Origin: an uncultured Burkholderiales bacterium
Lineage (GTDB): Bacteria; Pseudomonadota; Gammaproteobacteria; Burkholderiales; Burkholderiaceae_C
Assembly (NCBI GenBank): GCA_903832625.1
Contig: CAILCI010000037.1
Location: 1-64,000 of the forward strand
DNA length: 64,000 nucleotides
Reading direction: 5' to 3'
Position numbers and translations under genes: made by a program. This document shows, piece after piece, positions 16,933 to 26,908 of this stretch. The stretch's first letter is position 1; each line of letters begins with the position of its first letter. A model generated the notes under the pieces. That model searched no databases, had not been told where the DNA came from, and saw nothing but the letters and a program-made list of their open reading frames with translations.

Positions 16933-18810
16933 GTGCAACCCCAACTCCAACCCACACGCGCCATCCGCGAACTGACCGACGAACTCATCAGCCAAATTGC
17001 AGCGGGCGAGGTGGTCGAACGCCCGGCTTCCGTTGTGCGCGAGTTGGTAGACAACGCATTAGACGCGGGTGCCACGCAAATCAATGTGCGTTTGTTGGCC
17101 GGTGGCGTGCGCCTCATCAGCGTGGAAGACAACGGCGCGGGCATCCCCCCCAACGAATTGCCAATTGCCCTCAAACGCCACGCGACCAGCAAAATTGTGG
17201 ACTTGCACGAACTCGAATCTGTGGGAACCATGGGTTTTCGGGGCGAGGCATTGGCCGCGATTGTGTCGGTGTCGGAACTCAGCATTTTTTCGCGCACCGC
17301 AGACCAAGACAGCGCCACCTTGCTCAACGCCCGCAGCGGCGAATTGCAAGCCGCCGCTCGATCGGTGGGTACCACGGTTGAAGTCAAAGAGCTGTTTTAC
17401 AGCACACCCGCACGTCGCAAATTTCTCAAAACCGACGCAACCGAATTGGCGCACTGCGTTGAGGCCGTGCGCCGTCATGCCCTGACCCGCCCACATGTGG
17501 GCTTTGCCATTTGGCACGAAGGAAAACTGGTTGAACAATGGCGCGCACAAAACCCTGGCGATGCGCAAGAAACACAAATTGACCGCCGCTTAGCCGATGT
17601 GCTGGGCGAAGATTTTTTGCGCGACTCGGTCGCCGTTCACTACCAAAGCGGCAACTTCACCGTGTATGGGCGTGCTGGCCTGCCAGACACAGCGCGTTCG
17701 CGGGGCGATCAACAGTTTGCTTATGTGAATGGGCGTTTTATTCGCGACAAAGTGATTTCTCATGCTGCGCGTGCCGCCTACGAAGATGTGCTGCACGGTC
17801 ACCGCCAACCTGTGTACGCGCTTTTCATCGAAGTCGATCCAGCGCGGGTCGATGTGAATGTGCATCCGACAAAAATTGAGGTACGTTTCAGAGATGGCCG
17901 CGAAGTGCACCAAGCGGTTTTACATGCGATAGAAAACGCCTTGGCTGCACCACGTTCCGCAGCAGCCGCAGCCTTGGACTCATTGGGTGAAACTGATTTT
18001 GCAATCGGCGCAAACGCCGTCAAACCCCCAACCACAAACGTCACCCCAAGCGCCAACAACTGGGCGCAACGTGACTGGCAACAAGCCAATATGCCGCTGG
18101 CTGGCGACACGGCACGTTCGCTGGAAATATTGTGGCAACACAAACCCAGCAGCGGTTTGGCTGCACAAGAAGACACACGAGAAGCGCTCAAAAGCTTTGC
18201 CACGCCTAACACCGAAACACAGCAGCAGTGGCCTTTGGGCAAAGCCATTGCACAACTGCACGGCATTTATATCTTGGCTGAAAACGCACAAGGCTTGGTG
18301 TTGGTCGACATGCATGCCGCGCACGAACGCATTGTTTACGAGCAACTCAAAACGCAAATGGACGCGCAAAGTCTGAACAGTCAGCCCTTGCTCATTCCCG
18401 CCACCTTCCAAGCCACTGCACACGAAATTGCCACCGCAGAACACTGCGCCGACACCTTGCTCGCTTTGGGATTAGAAATTTCCGCGCTGTCGGCCAACAG
18501 CTTGGCCATTCGCGCTGTTCCCATCCATTTGGCACGCGGTGATGTGGTGGCTCTGGCACGCAGCGTGTTGGCCGAATTGGCGCAGCACGAGGCCAGTACG
18601 GTGCTCGCTCGCGCACGCAATGAATTGCTTGCCACCATGGCTTGTCACAGCGCGGTGCGTGCCAACCGTCATCTCACGCTTGACGAGATGAATGCGCTGC
18701 TGCGTCAAATGGAAGTTACCGAACGCTCTGACCAATGCAACCACGGTCGTCCCACCTGGCGACAACTGAGTTTGCGCGAGTTAGATGCCTTGTTTTTGCG
18801 TGGACGTTGA
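16933..18810 (+). CDS. mutL: DNA mismatch repair protein MutL
   Basis: GHKL ATPase of 625 residues that links MutS mismatch recognition to strand incision. The N-terminal ATPase motifs are ISQIAAGEVVERPASVVREL, DNALDAGAT, EDNGAGI and GFRGEAL. The C-terminal domain has DMHAAHERIVYE, a form of the metal-binding endonuclease motif DQHAx2Ex4E with Met in place of Gln, together with ACHSAVRA and CNHGRPTW. These support a nicking-type MutL, unlike that of E. coli. A poorly conserved linker lies at about 335-430. GTG is the start. miaA begins on the next base after the stop. mutS lies about 34 kb away in the window. Confidence 0.97.
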   Translation: MQPQLQPTRAIRELTDELISQIAAGEVVERPASVVRELVDNALDAGATQINVRLLAGGVRLISVEDNGAGIPPNELPIALKRHATSKIVDLHELESVGTMGFRGEALAAIVSVSELSIFSRTADQDSATLLNARSGELQAAARSVGTTVEVKELFYSTPARRKFLKTDATELAHCVEAVRRHALTRPHVGFAIWHEGKLVEQWRAQNPGDAQETQIDRRLADVLGEDFLRDSVAVHYQSGNFTVYGRAGLPDTARSRGDQQFAYVNGRFIRDKVISHAARAAYEDVLHGHRQPVYALFIEVDPARVDVNVHPTKIEVRFRDGREVHQAVLHAIENALAAPRSAAAAALDSLGETDFAIGANAVKPPTTNVTPSANNWAQRDWQQANMPLAGDTARSLEILWQHKPSSGLAAQEDTREALKSFATPNTETQQQWPLGKAIAQLHGIYILAENAQGLVLVDMHAAHERIVYEQLKTQMDAQSLNSQPLLIPATFQATAHEIATAEHCADTLLALGLEISALSANSLAIRAVPIHLARGDVVALARSVLAELAQHEASTVLARARNELLATMACHSAVRANRHLTLDEMNALLRQMEVTERSDQCNHGRPTWRQLSLRELDALFLRGR

Positions 18811-19785
18811 ATGCAGCTGGATGCCATCGCCTTGGTCGGCCCCACTGCCAGCGGCAAAACAGCCGCAGCCTTGGTGTTGGCACAGCACATGCCCATTGAG
18901 ATCATCAGCATGGATTCGGCCTTGGTCTATCGCGGCATGGACATTGGCACAGCCAAACCCAGCGCCGACGAGTTGGCGCAGGTGCCGCATCACCTCATTG
19001 ACATCCGCGACCCTTTGCAAGCCTATAGCGCAGCAGAGTTCGAGCGCGATGCGCGAGGCCTGATTCAAGCCATACACGCACGCGGCAAATTGCCTGTGTT
19101 GGTGGGCGGCACCATGCTCTACTTCAAAGCGCTGCAACAAGGTTTAGACGATTTACCCCGCGCCCAACCAGAACTGCGTGCCGAGATCCAAGCCCAAGCC
19201 GATCAGTTGGGCTGGCCTGCACTTCATGCCCAACTGGCACAGGTTGACGCCATCACGGCTGCGCGCCTTGCACCCCATGACGCGCAACGCATTTCACGCG
19301 CTTTGGAAGTGTGGCGCATCAGCGGTAAAAGTTTGTCGCAATGGTTTGAAGAAGCCGCCAAGCAACGCGGTACTGCCGCGCAAATGCTCCATATTCCTGT
19401 GGTTTCTTTGGAGCCGCAGCAACGCGCTTGGTTGCATGAACGCATCGCCCTGCGTTTTGACGCCATGTTGGCGCAAGGTTTTTTGCAAGAAATGCACCAC
19501 TTGCGTGATCGCTCTGATTTAACGCCCGATCTGCCCAGCATGAGGTGTGTGGGCTATCGCCAAGCTTGGGAAATTTTGGATGAAGCCCACGCAACGCAGC
19601 GACCCGTGGAACAACTCCTACCGAAGCTGCGCGAACTGGGTGTTGCTGCCACAAGGCAGCTCGCCAAACGTCAACTCACGTGGTTGCGTTCTATGCCCGA
19701 GCGCCACATCGTGGCTTGCGATGCAGCACAGGGCAGCCAACACGTGCTCAAGCAGGTTCAAACGCTCATTGCAGCGTTTCTTTGA
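18811..19785 (+). CDS. miaA: tRNA dimethylallyltransferase
   Basis: Transfers a dimethylallyl group to N6 of A37 in tRNAs that read UNN codons. The protein is 324 residues. The P-loop is [14 protein letters not shown], followed by the conserved [19 protein letters not shown] (substrate Asp and Arg), the [10 protein letters not shown] segment, [11 protein letters not shown] and the tRNA-contact part [14 protein letters not shown] directly follows the mutL stop with no gap; a mutL-miaA pair is known across proteobacteria. The last 20 bases overlap the convergent DUF1178 gene. Confidence 0.97.
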   Translation: MQLDAIALVGPTASGKTAAALVLAQHMPIEIISMDSALVYRGMDIGTAKPSADELAQVPHHLIDIRDPLQAYSAAEFERDARGLIQAIHARGKLPVLVGGTMLYFKALQQGLDDLPRAQPELRAEIQAQADQLGWPALHAQLAQVDAITAARLAPHDAQRISRALEVWRISGKSLSQWFEEAAKQRGTAAQMLHIPVVSLEPQQRAWLHERIALRFDAMLAQGFLQEMHHLRDRSDLTPDLPSMRCVGYRQAWEILDEAHATQRPVEQLLPKLRELGVAATRQLAKRQLTWLRSMPERHIVACDAAQGSQHVLKQVQTLIAAFL

Positions 19786-20245
19786 GCACTTCTGGCACGG
19801 GCAGAGGCAACACAGAAATGCCCTCTTCCATCAATTCTTGTGTTTCTTCGGGTGTGGCCTTGCCGCGAATATTGCGGTGCTCGGCATCGCCGTAATGCAT
19901 TTTTCGCGCTTCGGTGGGAAATTGCTCACCCACATCTTCGGTGTTGGAGATGACATGGCGCACCATCTTCATCCACGCGGCTTGCATTTGCTCGGGGTCG
20001 ATGGTGGGTAAATGTGTGGACACATCAGCGGGTACCGTTGTGGCTGTATTTGTGAGTGGATTGTCAGAAGTTCGTGAAGTCGTCAAATTCAAACGCGGGG
20101 CGCTGAGTTTTTTGACCACTTGCGTGTCGCCGCACAAGGGGCAGCTCACCAAGCCTTGGCCGAGCTGAGCCTGAAACTCATCTTCAGACGCAAACCAGCC
20201 CTCAAACTGATGCGCATGTGCACAAGATAAATCCAAAACTTTCAT
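19766..20245 (-). CDS. DUF1178 family protein
   Basis: A 159-residue cytoplasmic protein of unknown role. The N-terminus [18 protein letters not shown] and the cysteine pair [17 protein letters not shown] are the hallmarks of DUF1178; the Cys-x2-Cys together with the earlier Cys/His suggests a small zinc site. The C-terminus [16 protein letters not shown] is also conserved in the family. It lies eight bases after the NUDIX gene on the same strand, an order common in Burkholderiales, so the two are likely co-transcribed. Its end overlaps miaA by 20 bases. Confidence 0.9.
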   Translation of the reverse strand: MKVLDLSCAHAHQFEGWFASEDEFQAQLGQGLVSCPLCGDTQVVKKLSAPRLNLTTSRTSDNPLTNTATTVPADVSTHLPTIDPEQMQAAWMKMVRHVISNTEDVGEQFPTEARKMHYGDAEHRNIRGKATPEETQELMEEGISVLPLPVPEVLKETLQ

Positions 20246-20253
20246 GGCTGCAA

Positions 20254-20853
20254 TTATCCCTCAGCCACGCTTTGCCATTGAATTGCCCATTGGCCGCTGC
20301 GTACGTTTTGTAACCAAAGCAAGCAAGAGAGGGTTTTTGCATCGGTCAACTCGCCGCTTTGCGACCAAGCCAGCAATTCTTCTAAGGTGGCAGTAAAGAC
20401 ATCTAAAAACTCACCCTCGTCTAAACGTCGTTCGCCCAAGCTCAAACCCCGCGCAAACCAAATCTCAATAAATTCATTGGAATAGCCCATGCAAGGGTGC
20501 ATCACACCCACCCGCGCCCATTCACGCGCACGATAGCCTGTTTCTTCCATTAACTCGCGCTGCGCGCATGTCAAGCGATCCTCGCCCGGGTCAATTTTTC
20601 CGGCGGGAAACTCAATCACCGCCTGAGCAATGGGATAGCGAAATTGGCGCTCCATCACAAATCGCCCATCATCGAGTTCAGCCACGATCACCACAGCGCC
20701 GGGGTGCTTGATGTATTCGCGCACCGAACTCGCGCCGTCTGGCAGCTTTACCTCATCACGAAAGGCGTGCAGAAAATGGCCTTGAAAGACCTCTTGGCTG
20801 CTCAGTTGCTTCTCTTGCAAATGCGCGTGTTTTGAAGATTGCTCTGCTTGCAT
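20254..20853 (-). CDS. NUDIX hydrolase, ADP-ribose pyrophosphatase type
   Basis: Hydrolyses ADP-ribose or similar nucleoside diphosphate derivatives in the cytoplasm. It is 199 residues from the ATG at 20853, which has TTGGAG about 10 bases upstream; a longer frame into nuoN has no support. The Nudix box GKIDPGED...RELMEETGY matches GX5EX7REUXEEXGU. It is preceded by AVIEFPAG and followed by GVMHPCMGYSNEFIEIW, the ADP-ribose-type features. It lies directly after the nuo terminator and eight bases before DUF1178. NAD(H)-linked housekeeping next to complex I is suggestive but not proof of a link. Confidence 0.92.
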   Translation of the reverse strand: MQAEQSSKHAHLQEKQLSSQEVFQGHFLHAFRDEVKLPDGASSVREYIKHPGAVVIVAELDDGRFVMERQFRYPIAQAVIEFPAGKIDPGEDRLTCAQRELMEETGYRAREWARVGVMHPCMGYSNEFIEIWFARGLSLGERRLDEGEFLDVFTATLEELLAWSQSGELTDAKTLSCLLWLQNVRSGQWAIQWQSVAEG

Positions 20854-20866
20854 GAAAATTTTCTCC

Positions 20867-20895
20867 AACAAAAAGGCCAGCACTGAGCTGGCCTT
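20867..20895 (-). terminator. Intrinsic terminator of the nuo operon
   Basis: On the minus strand AAGGCCAGC pairs perfectly with GCTGGCCTT around a five-base loop and runs into TTTTTGTT. It lies 24 bases past the nuoN stop and just before the NUDIX start. Confidence 0.9.
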
Positions 20896-20918
20896 GGAGG
20901 TGTGAACACTCAGCGCGA

Positions 20919-22409
20919 TCAACTGCCCAAAGTTGCCACAATGGCTTTGGCACACAAAGCCATCAAACCGCCTGGGAACAAGCCAATCAACACCAACAAA
21001 CCTGCGTTGATGAACAAAACCACCCGCACATCAGCACCCGCTGAAACAGTGCTTGCGGTCAGCGGTTCATCAAAATACATGACCTTGACCACGCGCAAGT
21101 AGTAAAAAGCGGCCAGCAAAGACATCATCACAGCGAAGATGGACAAAGCCATTGCGCCCGATTGACCCGAAGTAATCAAAGCCTGCAAGACCGACAATTT
21201 CCCTGCAAAGCCGACCAAAGGAGGCACGCCCGCCAAGGAGAACATGCACACCGTCATCACACCCGCATACAAGGGGCTGCGTTGGTTCAGACCAGAAAAA
21301 TCGCTGATCTCTTCGCTCTCGAAGCCTTCGCGTGCCAGCAACAAAATAATGCCAAACGCTGCCAAGGTGGTGAGCACATACGTGACCACGTAGAACATGG
21401 CCGAGCTATAGGCGTTGGCTGCTGGCACAGTGCTGCCATTGACCACGCCCGCGAGCAAACCAATCAACACAAAGCCCATTTGTGAAATAGTCGAATAGGC
21501 CAACATGCGTTTGAGGTTGGTTTGCGCAATACCGGTCAGGTTACCGATCAGCAAAGAGGCAACGGCCAAGAACATCAACATTTGCTGCCAGTCCACCGAC
21601 AAGGGCAACAAGCCTTCAATCAACAAACGCACGGTCATCGCAAACGCGGCCAATTTGTGTGCGCCACCAATCATCAAGGTAACAACGGTAGGTGCGCCTT
21701 GGTAGACGTCAGGCACCCACATGTGGAAAGGCACAACACCAAATTTAAAGGCCAAACCCGCCACCAAAAACACCACGCCCAAAATCAACACTTGGTGGTT
21801 GATCTGTCCGCTTGCCACGGCTTTGAACACCGTGCTGATGTCCAAGGACCCCGTGGCGCCATAAATCATGGACATGCCATAGAGCAAAAAGCCGCTGGCC
21901 AATGCGCCCAACACAAAGTACTTCATGGCAGCTTCGGTCGCTGTGGCATTGTCGCGACGCAAGGCCACCAAGGCATAGCTGGACAAGGTCACCAGTTCAA
22001 CACCGAGGTACAAAACCAAGAAGTTGTTGCCCGAGATCATGACGTACATGCCCAACAAGCCAAACATGCCCAGCGTGAAGATGTCGCCACCAAAGCGCAA
22101 CATGTCGCGGTCGGCTGCATAAGGACGGCCATACACAAAGGTCGCCGCCATCGTCAAGGTGGAGAAGCATTTGAGCCAATTGCCCATGGGGTCAGATACC
22201 ACCATGCCACCAAAGCTGTAGACGGTCTCGCCTTGGGTGGCATCGTTGATTTGCAACACCGCCACGCACGCCAAGGTCAGCATAGTCATGACATAGGTCA
22301 CGGTGCGACGAGGTGACTTGTCAAACAAATCCACCAAGGCAATGACGATGGTCATGACCAAGAGCAAAATTTCGGGATAAAGCGCCGCAACGCCTAGTTT
22401 TTCAAACAT
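20919..22409 (-). CDS. nuoN: NADH-quinone oxidoreductase subunit N
   Basis: Antiporter-like proton-pumping subunit of complex I, 496 residues and about 14 membrane helices. Conserved lysine helices are visible, for example FKFGVVPFHMWVPDVYQGAP and LKRMLAYSTISQMGFV, with YLGVELVTLSSYALVAL for the first half-channel glutamate. It is the last gene of the nuo operon, 14 bases after nuoM, and is followed by a strong terminator. Confidence 0.97.
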   Translation of the reverse strand: MFEKLGVAALYPEILLLVMTIVIALVDLFDKSPRRTVTYVMTMLTLACVAVLQINDATQGETVYSFGGMVVSDPMGNWLKCFSTLTMAATFVYGRPYAADRDMLRFGGDIFTLGMFGLLGMYVMISGNNFLVLYLGVELVTLSSYALVALRRDNATATEAAMKYFVLGALASGFLLYGMSMIYGATGSLDISTVFKAVASGQINHQVLILGVVFLVAGLAFKFGVVPFHMWVPDVYQGAPTVVTLMIGGAHKLAAFAMTVRLLIEGLLPLSVDWQQMLMFLAVASLLIGNLTGIAQTNLKRMLAYSTISQMGFVLIGLLAGVVNGSTVPAANAYSSAMFYVVTYVLTTLAAFGIILLLAREGFESEEISDFSGLNQRSPLYAGVMTVCMFSLAGVPPLVGFAGKLSVLQALITSGQSGAMALSIFAVMMSLLAAFYYLRVVKVMYFDEPLTASTVSAGADVRVVLFINAGLLVLIGLFPGGLMALCAKAIVATLGS

Positions 22410-22423
22410 GTTTCAAATCCCTT

Positions 22424-23902
22424 TTATTGGGGCAGCTTGGACAGCGCGACGTGCTTGAGCAAGTCAGCCACAGAAGCATCCATCACATCGGTGAAAGGTT
22501 TGGGGTACAAGCCCATGGCCAACACAGCAATGGCCAAAAGTGCAAGCATCAAGAACTCGCGGCTGTTGATGTCGGTGAGTTCTTTCACATGATCGTTGGC
22601 CACGGGCCCTAGATACACGCGCTTGACCATCCACAAGGTGTAGGCCGCACCAAAAATCAAGGCAGAAGCCGCCGCCAAGCCAATGAAGAAGTTGTATTGG
22701 ATCGCGCCCAAAATCACCATCCACTCGCCCACAAAACCCGCAGTGCCTGGCAAGCCGCAATTGGCCATGGCAAACAACAAGGCAAAGGCCGCAAACTTGG
22801 GCATGGTATTGACCACGCCACCGTAGCTAGAAATTTCGCGCGAGTGCATGCGGTCGTAGAGCACACCAATCGACAAGAACATGGCGCCAGACACAAAGCC
22901 GTGGGCAATCATTTGCACCAAACCGCCTGAGACGCCGATGTCGCTGAAGATGAAAAAGCCCAAGGTCACAAAGCCCATGTGCGCCACCGATGAATAAGCC
23001 ACCAGTTTTTTCATGTCCTCTTGCACCATGGCCACCAAGCCAACATAAATCACAGCCACCAAAGACAAAGCAATCATCAGCCACGCATATTCATGCGCAG
23101 CGTCAGGTGCAATGGGCAATGAAAAACGCAAGAAACCATAAGCGCCGAGCTTCAACATGATGGCCGCCAGCACGGCTGAGCCGCCTGTGGGAGCCTCAAC
23201 GTGCACATCGGGCAACCATGTGTGAACCGGCCACATGGGCACTTTGACCGCAAAGGCTGCAAAGAAGGCAAAGAACAACAAAGTCTGCGCACTCATGGGC
23301 AGAGGCAAAGCGTACCAAGTTGCCAAATCAAAGCTGCCACCCGATTGCCAATAGAGGTAGATCAAGGCGATCAACATCAGCAAGGAGCCGAGCAAGGTGT
23401 AGAGAAAGAACTTGAAAGCAGCGTAAATTTTGTTCGGGCCGCCCCAAATACCAATGATGAGGTACATCGGGATCAAGGTGGCTTCAAAGAACACGTAGAA
23501 CAACATGCCGTCCAACGCAGAAAAGACGCCAATCATCAGGCCGCTCAAAATCAAGAACGCACCCATGTATTGATTCACGCGCTCGGTAATGACCTGCCAG
23601 CCTGCAATCACCACAATCACGGTGATAAAGGCTGTCAGCAACACAAACCACAAAGACAAACCGTCAACGCCTAAGTGGTAGAACACATTGAAGCGGTCAA
23701 TCCATGGCGAGTTTTCAACAAACTGCATGGCCGACGTGCCCAGCTCGAAGCGGGTATACAAAGGCAAGGTGACCAAAAAGCTCACCACAGAGCCAATCAA
23801 CGCAATCCAACGCACTGCATTGGCTTGATCATCACGACCATAAGCCAACAACACGACACCGAAAAAAATTGGTGTCCAAATGGCAAGGCTCAACAAACCC
23901 AT
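22424..23902 (-). CDS. nuoM: NADH-quinone oxidoreductase subunit M
   Basis: Second antiporter-like proton-pumping subunit, 492 residues. Typical segments are FFEATLIPMYLIIGIWGG with the key glutamate, FAVKVPMWPVHTWLPDVHVE with the key lysine, and MKKLVAYSSVAHMGFV. The start at 23902 has AAGGAG 7 bases upstream; a longer open frame to 24040 reaches into nuoL and has no site. It lies 11 bases after nuoL. Confidence 0.97.
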   Translation of the reverse strand: MGLLSLAIWTPIFFGVVLLAYGRDDQANAVRWIALIGSVVSFLVTLPLYTRFELGTSAMQFVENSPWIDRFNVFYHLGVDGLSLWFVLLTAFITVIVVIAGWQVITERVNQYMGAFLILSGLMIGVFSALDGMLFYVFFEATLIPMYLIIGIWGGPNKIYAAFKFFLYTLLGSLLMLIALIYLYWQSGGSFDLATWYALPLPMSAQTLLFFAFFAAFAVKVPMWPVHTWLPDVHVEAPTGGSAVLAAIMLKLGAYGFLRFSLPIAPDAAHEYAWLMIALSLVAVIYVGLVAMVQEDMKKLVAYSSVAHMGFVTLGFFIFSDIGVSGGLVQMIAHGFVSGAMFLSIGVLYDRMHSREISSYGGVVNTMPKFAAFALLFAMANCGLPGTAGFVGEWMVILGAIQYNFFIGLAAASALIFGAAYTLWMVKRVYLGPVANDHVKELTDINSREFLMLALLAIAVLAMGLYPKPFTDVMDASVADLLKHVALSKLPQ

Positions 23903-23913
23903 TTTTATTCTCC

Positions 23914-25959
23914 TTATTTGAGCCAGACGAACCAAGACATCAGCACAAACACGCCCAAGATCATCACCAGTGCGTAGTTGTACAAATAGCCAGATTGAAT
24001 CAGACGCGATGCGCGTGCGAACACACCCACCAGCTTCCAAGAACCGTTGACCACCGCGCCATCAATGATGGCTTGGTCGCCAGTTTTCCACAAACCCGTG
24101 CCCAGAACGCGAGCGCCGCGTGCCAAGATGTTTTCGTTGAACCAGTCCATGTAGTACTTGTTTTCCAACAAGGTGTAGATGGGCTGGGCTGCACGTTTGA
24201 TCGCTGCGGGCAAGGCCGGATTGATCATGTACATGTAGTAAGACGACACCACACCAGCCAAGGCCAAGGCGAAAGGCAGCGAGGTGAAGGCATGAATCGC
24301 CATTGCAACTGCTCCGTGGTATTCGCCTGCCAACTCTTCCATGGCCGCGTGTTTTTCGAGGTTGACAAAAATCGCGTCTTTGAAGAAGTCGCCGTAGAGC
24401 ATCGCGTCGATGGCCAAGAAACCAATCAAGACCGAGGGGATGGCCAACAAAATCAGCGGCACCGTCACCACCCAAGGCGATTCGTGCGGGCTGTGGTCGT
24501 GGCCATGGTCGTCATGGTGGTCGTCGTGATGGTCATCATGGCCATGGTGTGCGTCAGGATTTTGATCGTAACGCTCTTGACCGTGGAAGACCAAGAAGTA
24601 CATGCGGAAAGAATAAAACGCCGTCACAAACACGCCTGCCAACACCGCAAAGTGGGCAAACCCAGCACCGGGCAAGTGGCTCGCCGCCACCGCTTCGATG
24701 ATGCTGTCTTTGGAGTAAAAGCCCGCGAAGAAAGGTGTGCCAATCAAGGCCAAAGAGCCCAGCAAAGACGTGATCCAAGTGATGGGCATGTACTTGCGCA
24801 CGCCACCCATCCAACGGATGTCTTGGTTGTGGTGCATGCCCATGATGACCGAGCCAGCGCCTAAGAACAACAAGGCTTTGAAGAAAGCGTGGGTCATCAA
24901 GTGAAACACCGCCACCGAATATGCCGATGCGCCCAAGGCCACCGTCATATACCCGAGCTGCGATAAGGTGGAGTAAGCCACCACGCGCTTGATGTCGTTT
25001 TGGATCAAGCCCAAAAAGCCCATGAACAAAGCCGTGATCGCACCAATCACCAACACAAAGTTGAGCGCCGTGTCAGACAACTCAAACAACGGCGACATGC
25101 GTGTGACCATGAAGATGCCCGCAGTCACCATCGTCGCCGCGTGAATCAAGGCAGAAATAGGTGTGGGACCTTCCATCGAATCAGGCAACCACACATGCAA
25201 AGGAAATTGCGCTGATTTACCCATTGCGCCAATGAAGAGGCAAATACAAATTACTGTGACCAGCAACACGTCAGTGCCAAACACAGTGCTTGGGAACACA
25301 ATGCTGCCCAATTCGCCCGCCTTGGCAAACACCTCGGTGTAGTTCAGGCTGCCGGTGTAGGCAGCGATCAGGCCAATCCCTAAGATGAAGCCAAAGTCAC
25401 CCACGCGGTTGACCAAAAAGGCTTTCATATTGGCAAAAATCGCTGTGGGTTTGTTGAACCAAAACCCGATCAACAAATACGACACCAAGCCCACCGCTTC
25501 CCAGCCGAAGAAGAGTTGCAACATGTTGTTACTCATCACCAGCATCAGCATGGAGAAGGTAAACAAAGAAATGTAGGAGAAGAAACGGTTGTAGCCTTCG
25601 TCCTCTTCCATGTACCCAATGGTGTAGAGGTGAACCATGAGCGAGACAAAGGTCACCACGCACATCATCATGGCGGTCAGGCCGTCGATCAAAAAGCCGA
25701 CTTCCATTTTCAAACCACCCACCACCATCCAGGTGTAGATGGTTTCGTTGAAACGTGCGCCTTCCAAGGCCACGCTCTTGAGCGTCAACGCCGACAACAC
25801 AAAGGCAATGAACACGCCCAAGATGGTCAGGCAATGCGTCATGCGGCGACCAATATGGTTGCCACCAAAACGCGTGCCAAACAGACCAGCCAAGGCCGAT
25901 CCAACCAGTGGTGCCAGCGGCACAGCCAACAAAGTAGAAGCTTGCAGGGTTTGCGACAT
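23914..25959 (-). CDS. nuoL: NADH-quinone oxidoreductase subunit L
   Basis: Distal proton-pumping subunit, 681 residues, with the lateral helix at its C-terminus. Core motifs are FFGWEAVGLVSYLLIGFW, GAMGKSAQFPLHVWLPDSME (lysines of the pump channel) and DIKRVVAYSTLSQLGYM. Between two late helices (about residues 466-497) it has a loop made almost only of His and Asp (HHGHDDHHDDHHDDHGHDH), encoded by a short imperfect repeat at about 24480-24548. This loop faces solvent and may bind metal; similar histidine-rich loops occur in other betaproteobacterial NuoL. It is seven bases from nuoK. Confidence 0.97.
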   Translation of the reverse strand: MSQTLQASTLLAVPLAPLVGSALAGLFGTRFGGNHIGRRMTHCLTILGVFIAFVLSALTLKSVALEGARFNETIYTWMVVGGLKMEVGFLIDGLTAMMMCVVTFVSLMVHLYTIGYMEEDEGYNRFFSYISLFTFSMLMLVMSNNMLQLFFGWEAVGLVSYLLIGFWFNKPTAIFANMKAFLVNRVGDFGFILGIGLIAAYTGSLNYTEVFAKAGELGSIVFPSTVFGTDVLLVTVICICLFIGAMGKSAQFPLHVWLPDSMEGPTPISALIHAATMVTAGIFMVTRMSPLFELSDTALNFVLVIGAITALFMGFLGLIQNDIKRVVAYSTLSQLGYMTVALGASAYSVAVFHLMTHAFFKALLFLGAGSVIMGMHHNQDIRWMGGVRKYMPITWITSLLGSLALIGTPFFAGFYSKDSIIEAVAASHLPGAGFAHFAVLAGVFVTAFYSFRMYFLVFHGQERYDQNPDAHHGHDDHHDDHHDDHGHDHSPHESPWVVTVPLILLAIPSVLIGFLAIDAMLYGDFFKDAIFVNLEKHAAMEELAGEYHGAVAMAIHAFTSLPFALALAGVVSSYYMYMINPALPAAIKRAAQPIYTLLENKYYMDWFNENILARGARVLGTGLWKTGDQAIIDGAVVNGSWKLVGVFARASRLIQSGYLYNYALVMILGVFVLMSWFVWLK

Positions 25960-25965
25960 GATGAA

Positions 25966-26274
25966 TTAACCCTTGAGCGTGTTGAGTTCGTCCACATTGA
26001 TGTTGGACTTGTTGCGGAACAACTGCACCAAAATCGCCAAGCCAATGGCCGACTCAGCAGCCGCCACGGTCAAGATGAAGAAGACAAACAATTGACCATT
26101 GAGGTCGTTCAAATAATGAGAGAACGCCACAAAATTCATGTTCACTGCCAGCAACATCAATTCGATGGCCATCAGCAACACAATCAGATTTTTGCGGTTC
26201 AGAAAAATACCAGTGACCGACAGCGCGAACAAAATCGCGCCCAGTGTCAGGTAATGCCCTAGGGTGATACTCAT
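25966..26274 (-). CDS. nuoK: NADH-quinone oxidoreductase subunit K
   Basis: Small membrane subunit of 102 residues with three helices. [20 protein letters not shown] carries the conserved glutamate, and [20 protein letters not shown] the second, both in the proton path between the quinone site and the antiporter subunits. The start overlaps the nuoJ stop by four bases (ATGA). Confidence 0.97.
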   Translation of the reverse strand: MSITLGHYLTLGAILFALSVTGIFLNRKNLIVLLMAIELMLLAVNMNFVAFSHYLNDLNGQLFVFFILTVAAAESAIGLAILVQLFRNKSNINVDELNTLKG

Positions 26275-26897
26275 GCTTGTTTCTCCTGCTCAGCAGCCAC
26301 GGGAGCTTTGACAGCATCCATCTTGACCAGCGTGACGCGATCGCGCGCTTTGACGCGCACTTGTTGGCTGGGGTCTTGCGTCTTGGTGTCTTTGCGGCTG
26401 CGCAGCGTCAGCGCAATCGCAGCAATCAAAGCGACCAACAAAATCACAGCTGCAATTTGCACAGGGTACAAATACTCGGTGTAGAGCAACACGCCCAAAT
26501 CTTTGGTGTTGGAGCCCTGCCCCAGCGCTGCGACCACCGGCTCGGTCACGCGAAAGCCCGACAGCAAGACACCCGCCAGTTCCAAGGCGATGACCGCACC
26601 AATCGTGGCCGCCAACGGAAAGTGACGCCAAAAACCTTGGCGAATGCTGTCCATGTCAATGTCAAGCATCATCACCACAAACAAGAACAAGACCATCACC
26701 GCGCCCACGTAAACGAGCACCAAGGCGATGGACAAAAACTCGGCTTTGAGCAGCATCCAAACGCCAGAGGCTTGGAAGAATGCGAGCACCAAATACAGGG
26801 CTGCGTGCACGGGGTTGCGCGCCGTGATGACACGGAACGCCGCGAACAGCAGCACCGCTGAGAACGCGTAGAAAAGAGCTGATTGAACGTCGATCAT
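26271..26897 (-). CDS. nuoJ: NADH-quinone oxidoreductase subunit J
   Basis: Membrane subunit of 208 residues with five helices. The pieces [20 protein letters not shown] and [17 protein letters not shown] are the family core, including the pi-bulge helix TM3. The C-terminal tail is hydrophilic and poorly conserved, extending about 40 residues past the last helix. It lies 11 bases after nuoI and overlaps nuoK by four bases. Confidence 0.97.
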   Translation of the reverse strand: MIDVQSALFYAFSAVLLFAAFRVITARNPVHAALYLVLAFFQASGVWMLLKAEFLSIALVLVYVGAVMVLFLFVVMMLDIDMDSIRQGFWRHFPLAATIGAVIALELAGVLLSGFRVTEPVVAALGQGSNTKDLGVLLYTEYLYPVQIAAVILLVALIAAIALTLRSRKDTKTQDPSQQVRVKARDRVTLVKMDAVKAPVAAEQEKQA

Positions 26898-26908
26898 GTA
26901 AATCTCTT

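Noticed and set aside
24480..24548. Possible CRISPR-like or tandem repeat array
   Set aside because: The repeat is inside the nuoL reading frame, units are 9-12 bases and imperfect, and there are no spacers.
23869..24864. 331-codon open frame on the plus strand, with a valine/methionine-rich repeat
   Set aside because: It is the complement of nuoL; the repeat is only the antisense of the His/Asp loop.
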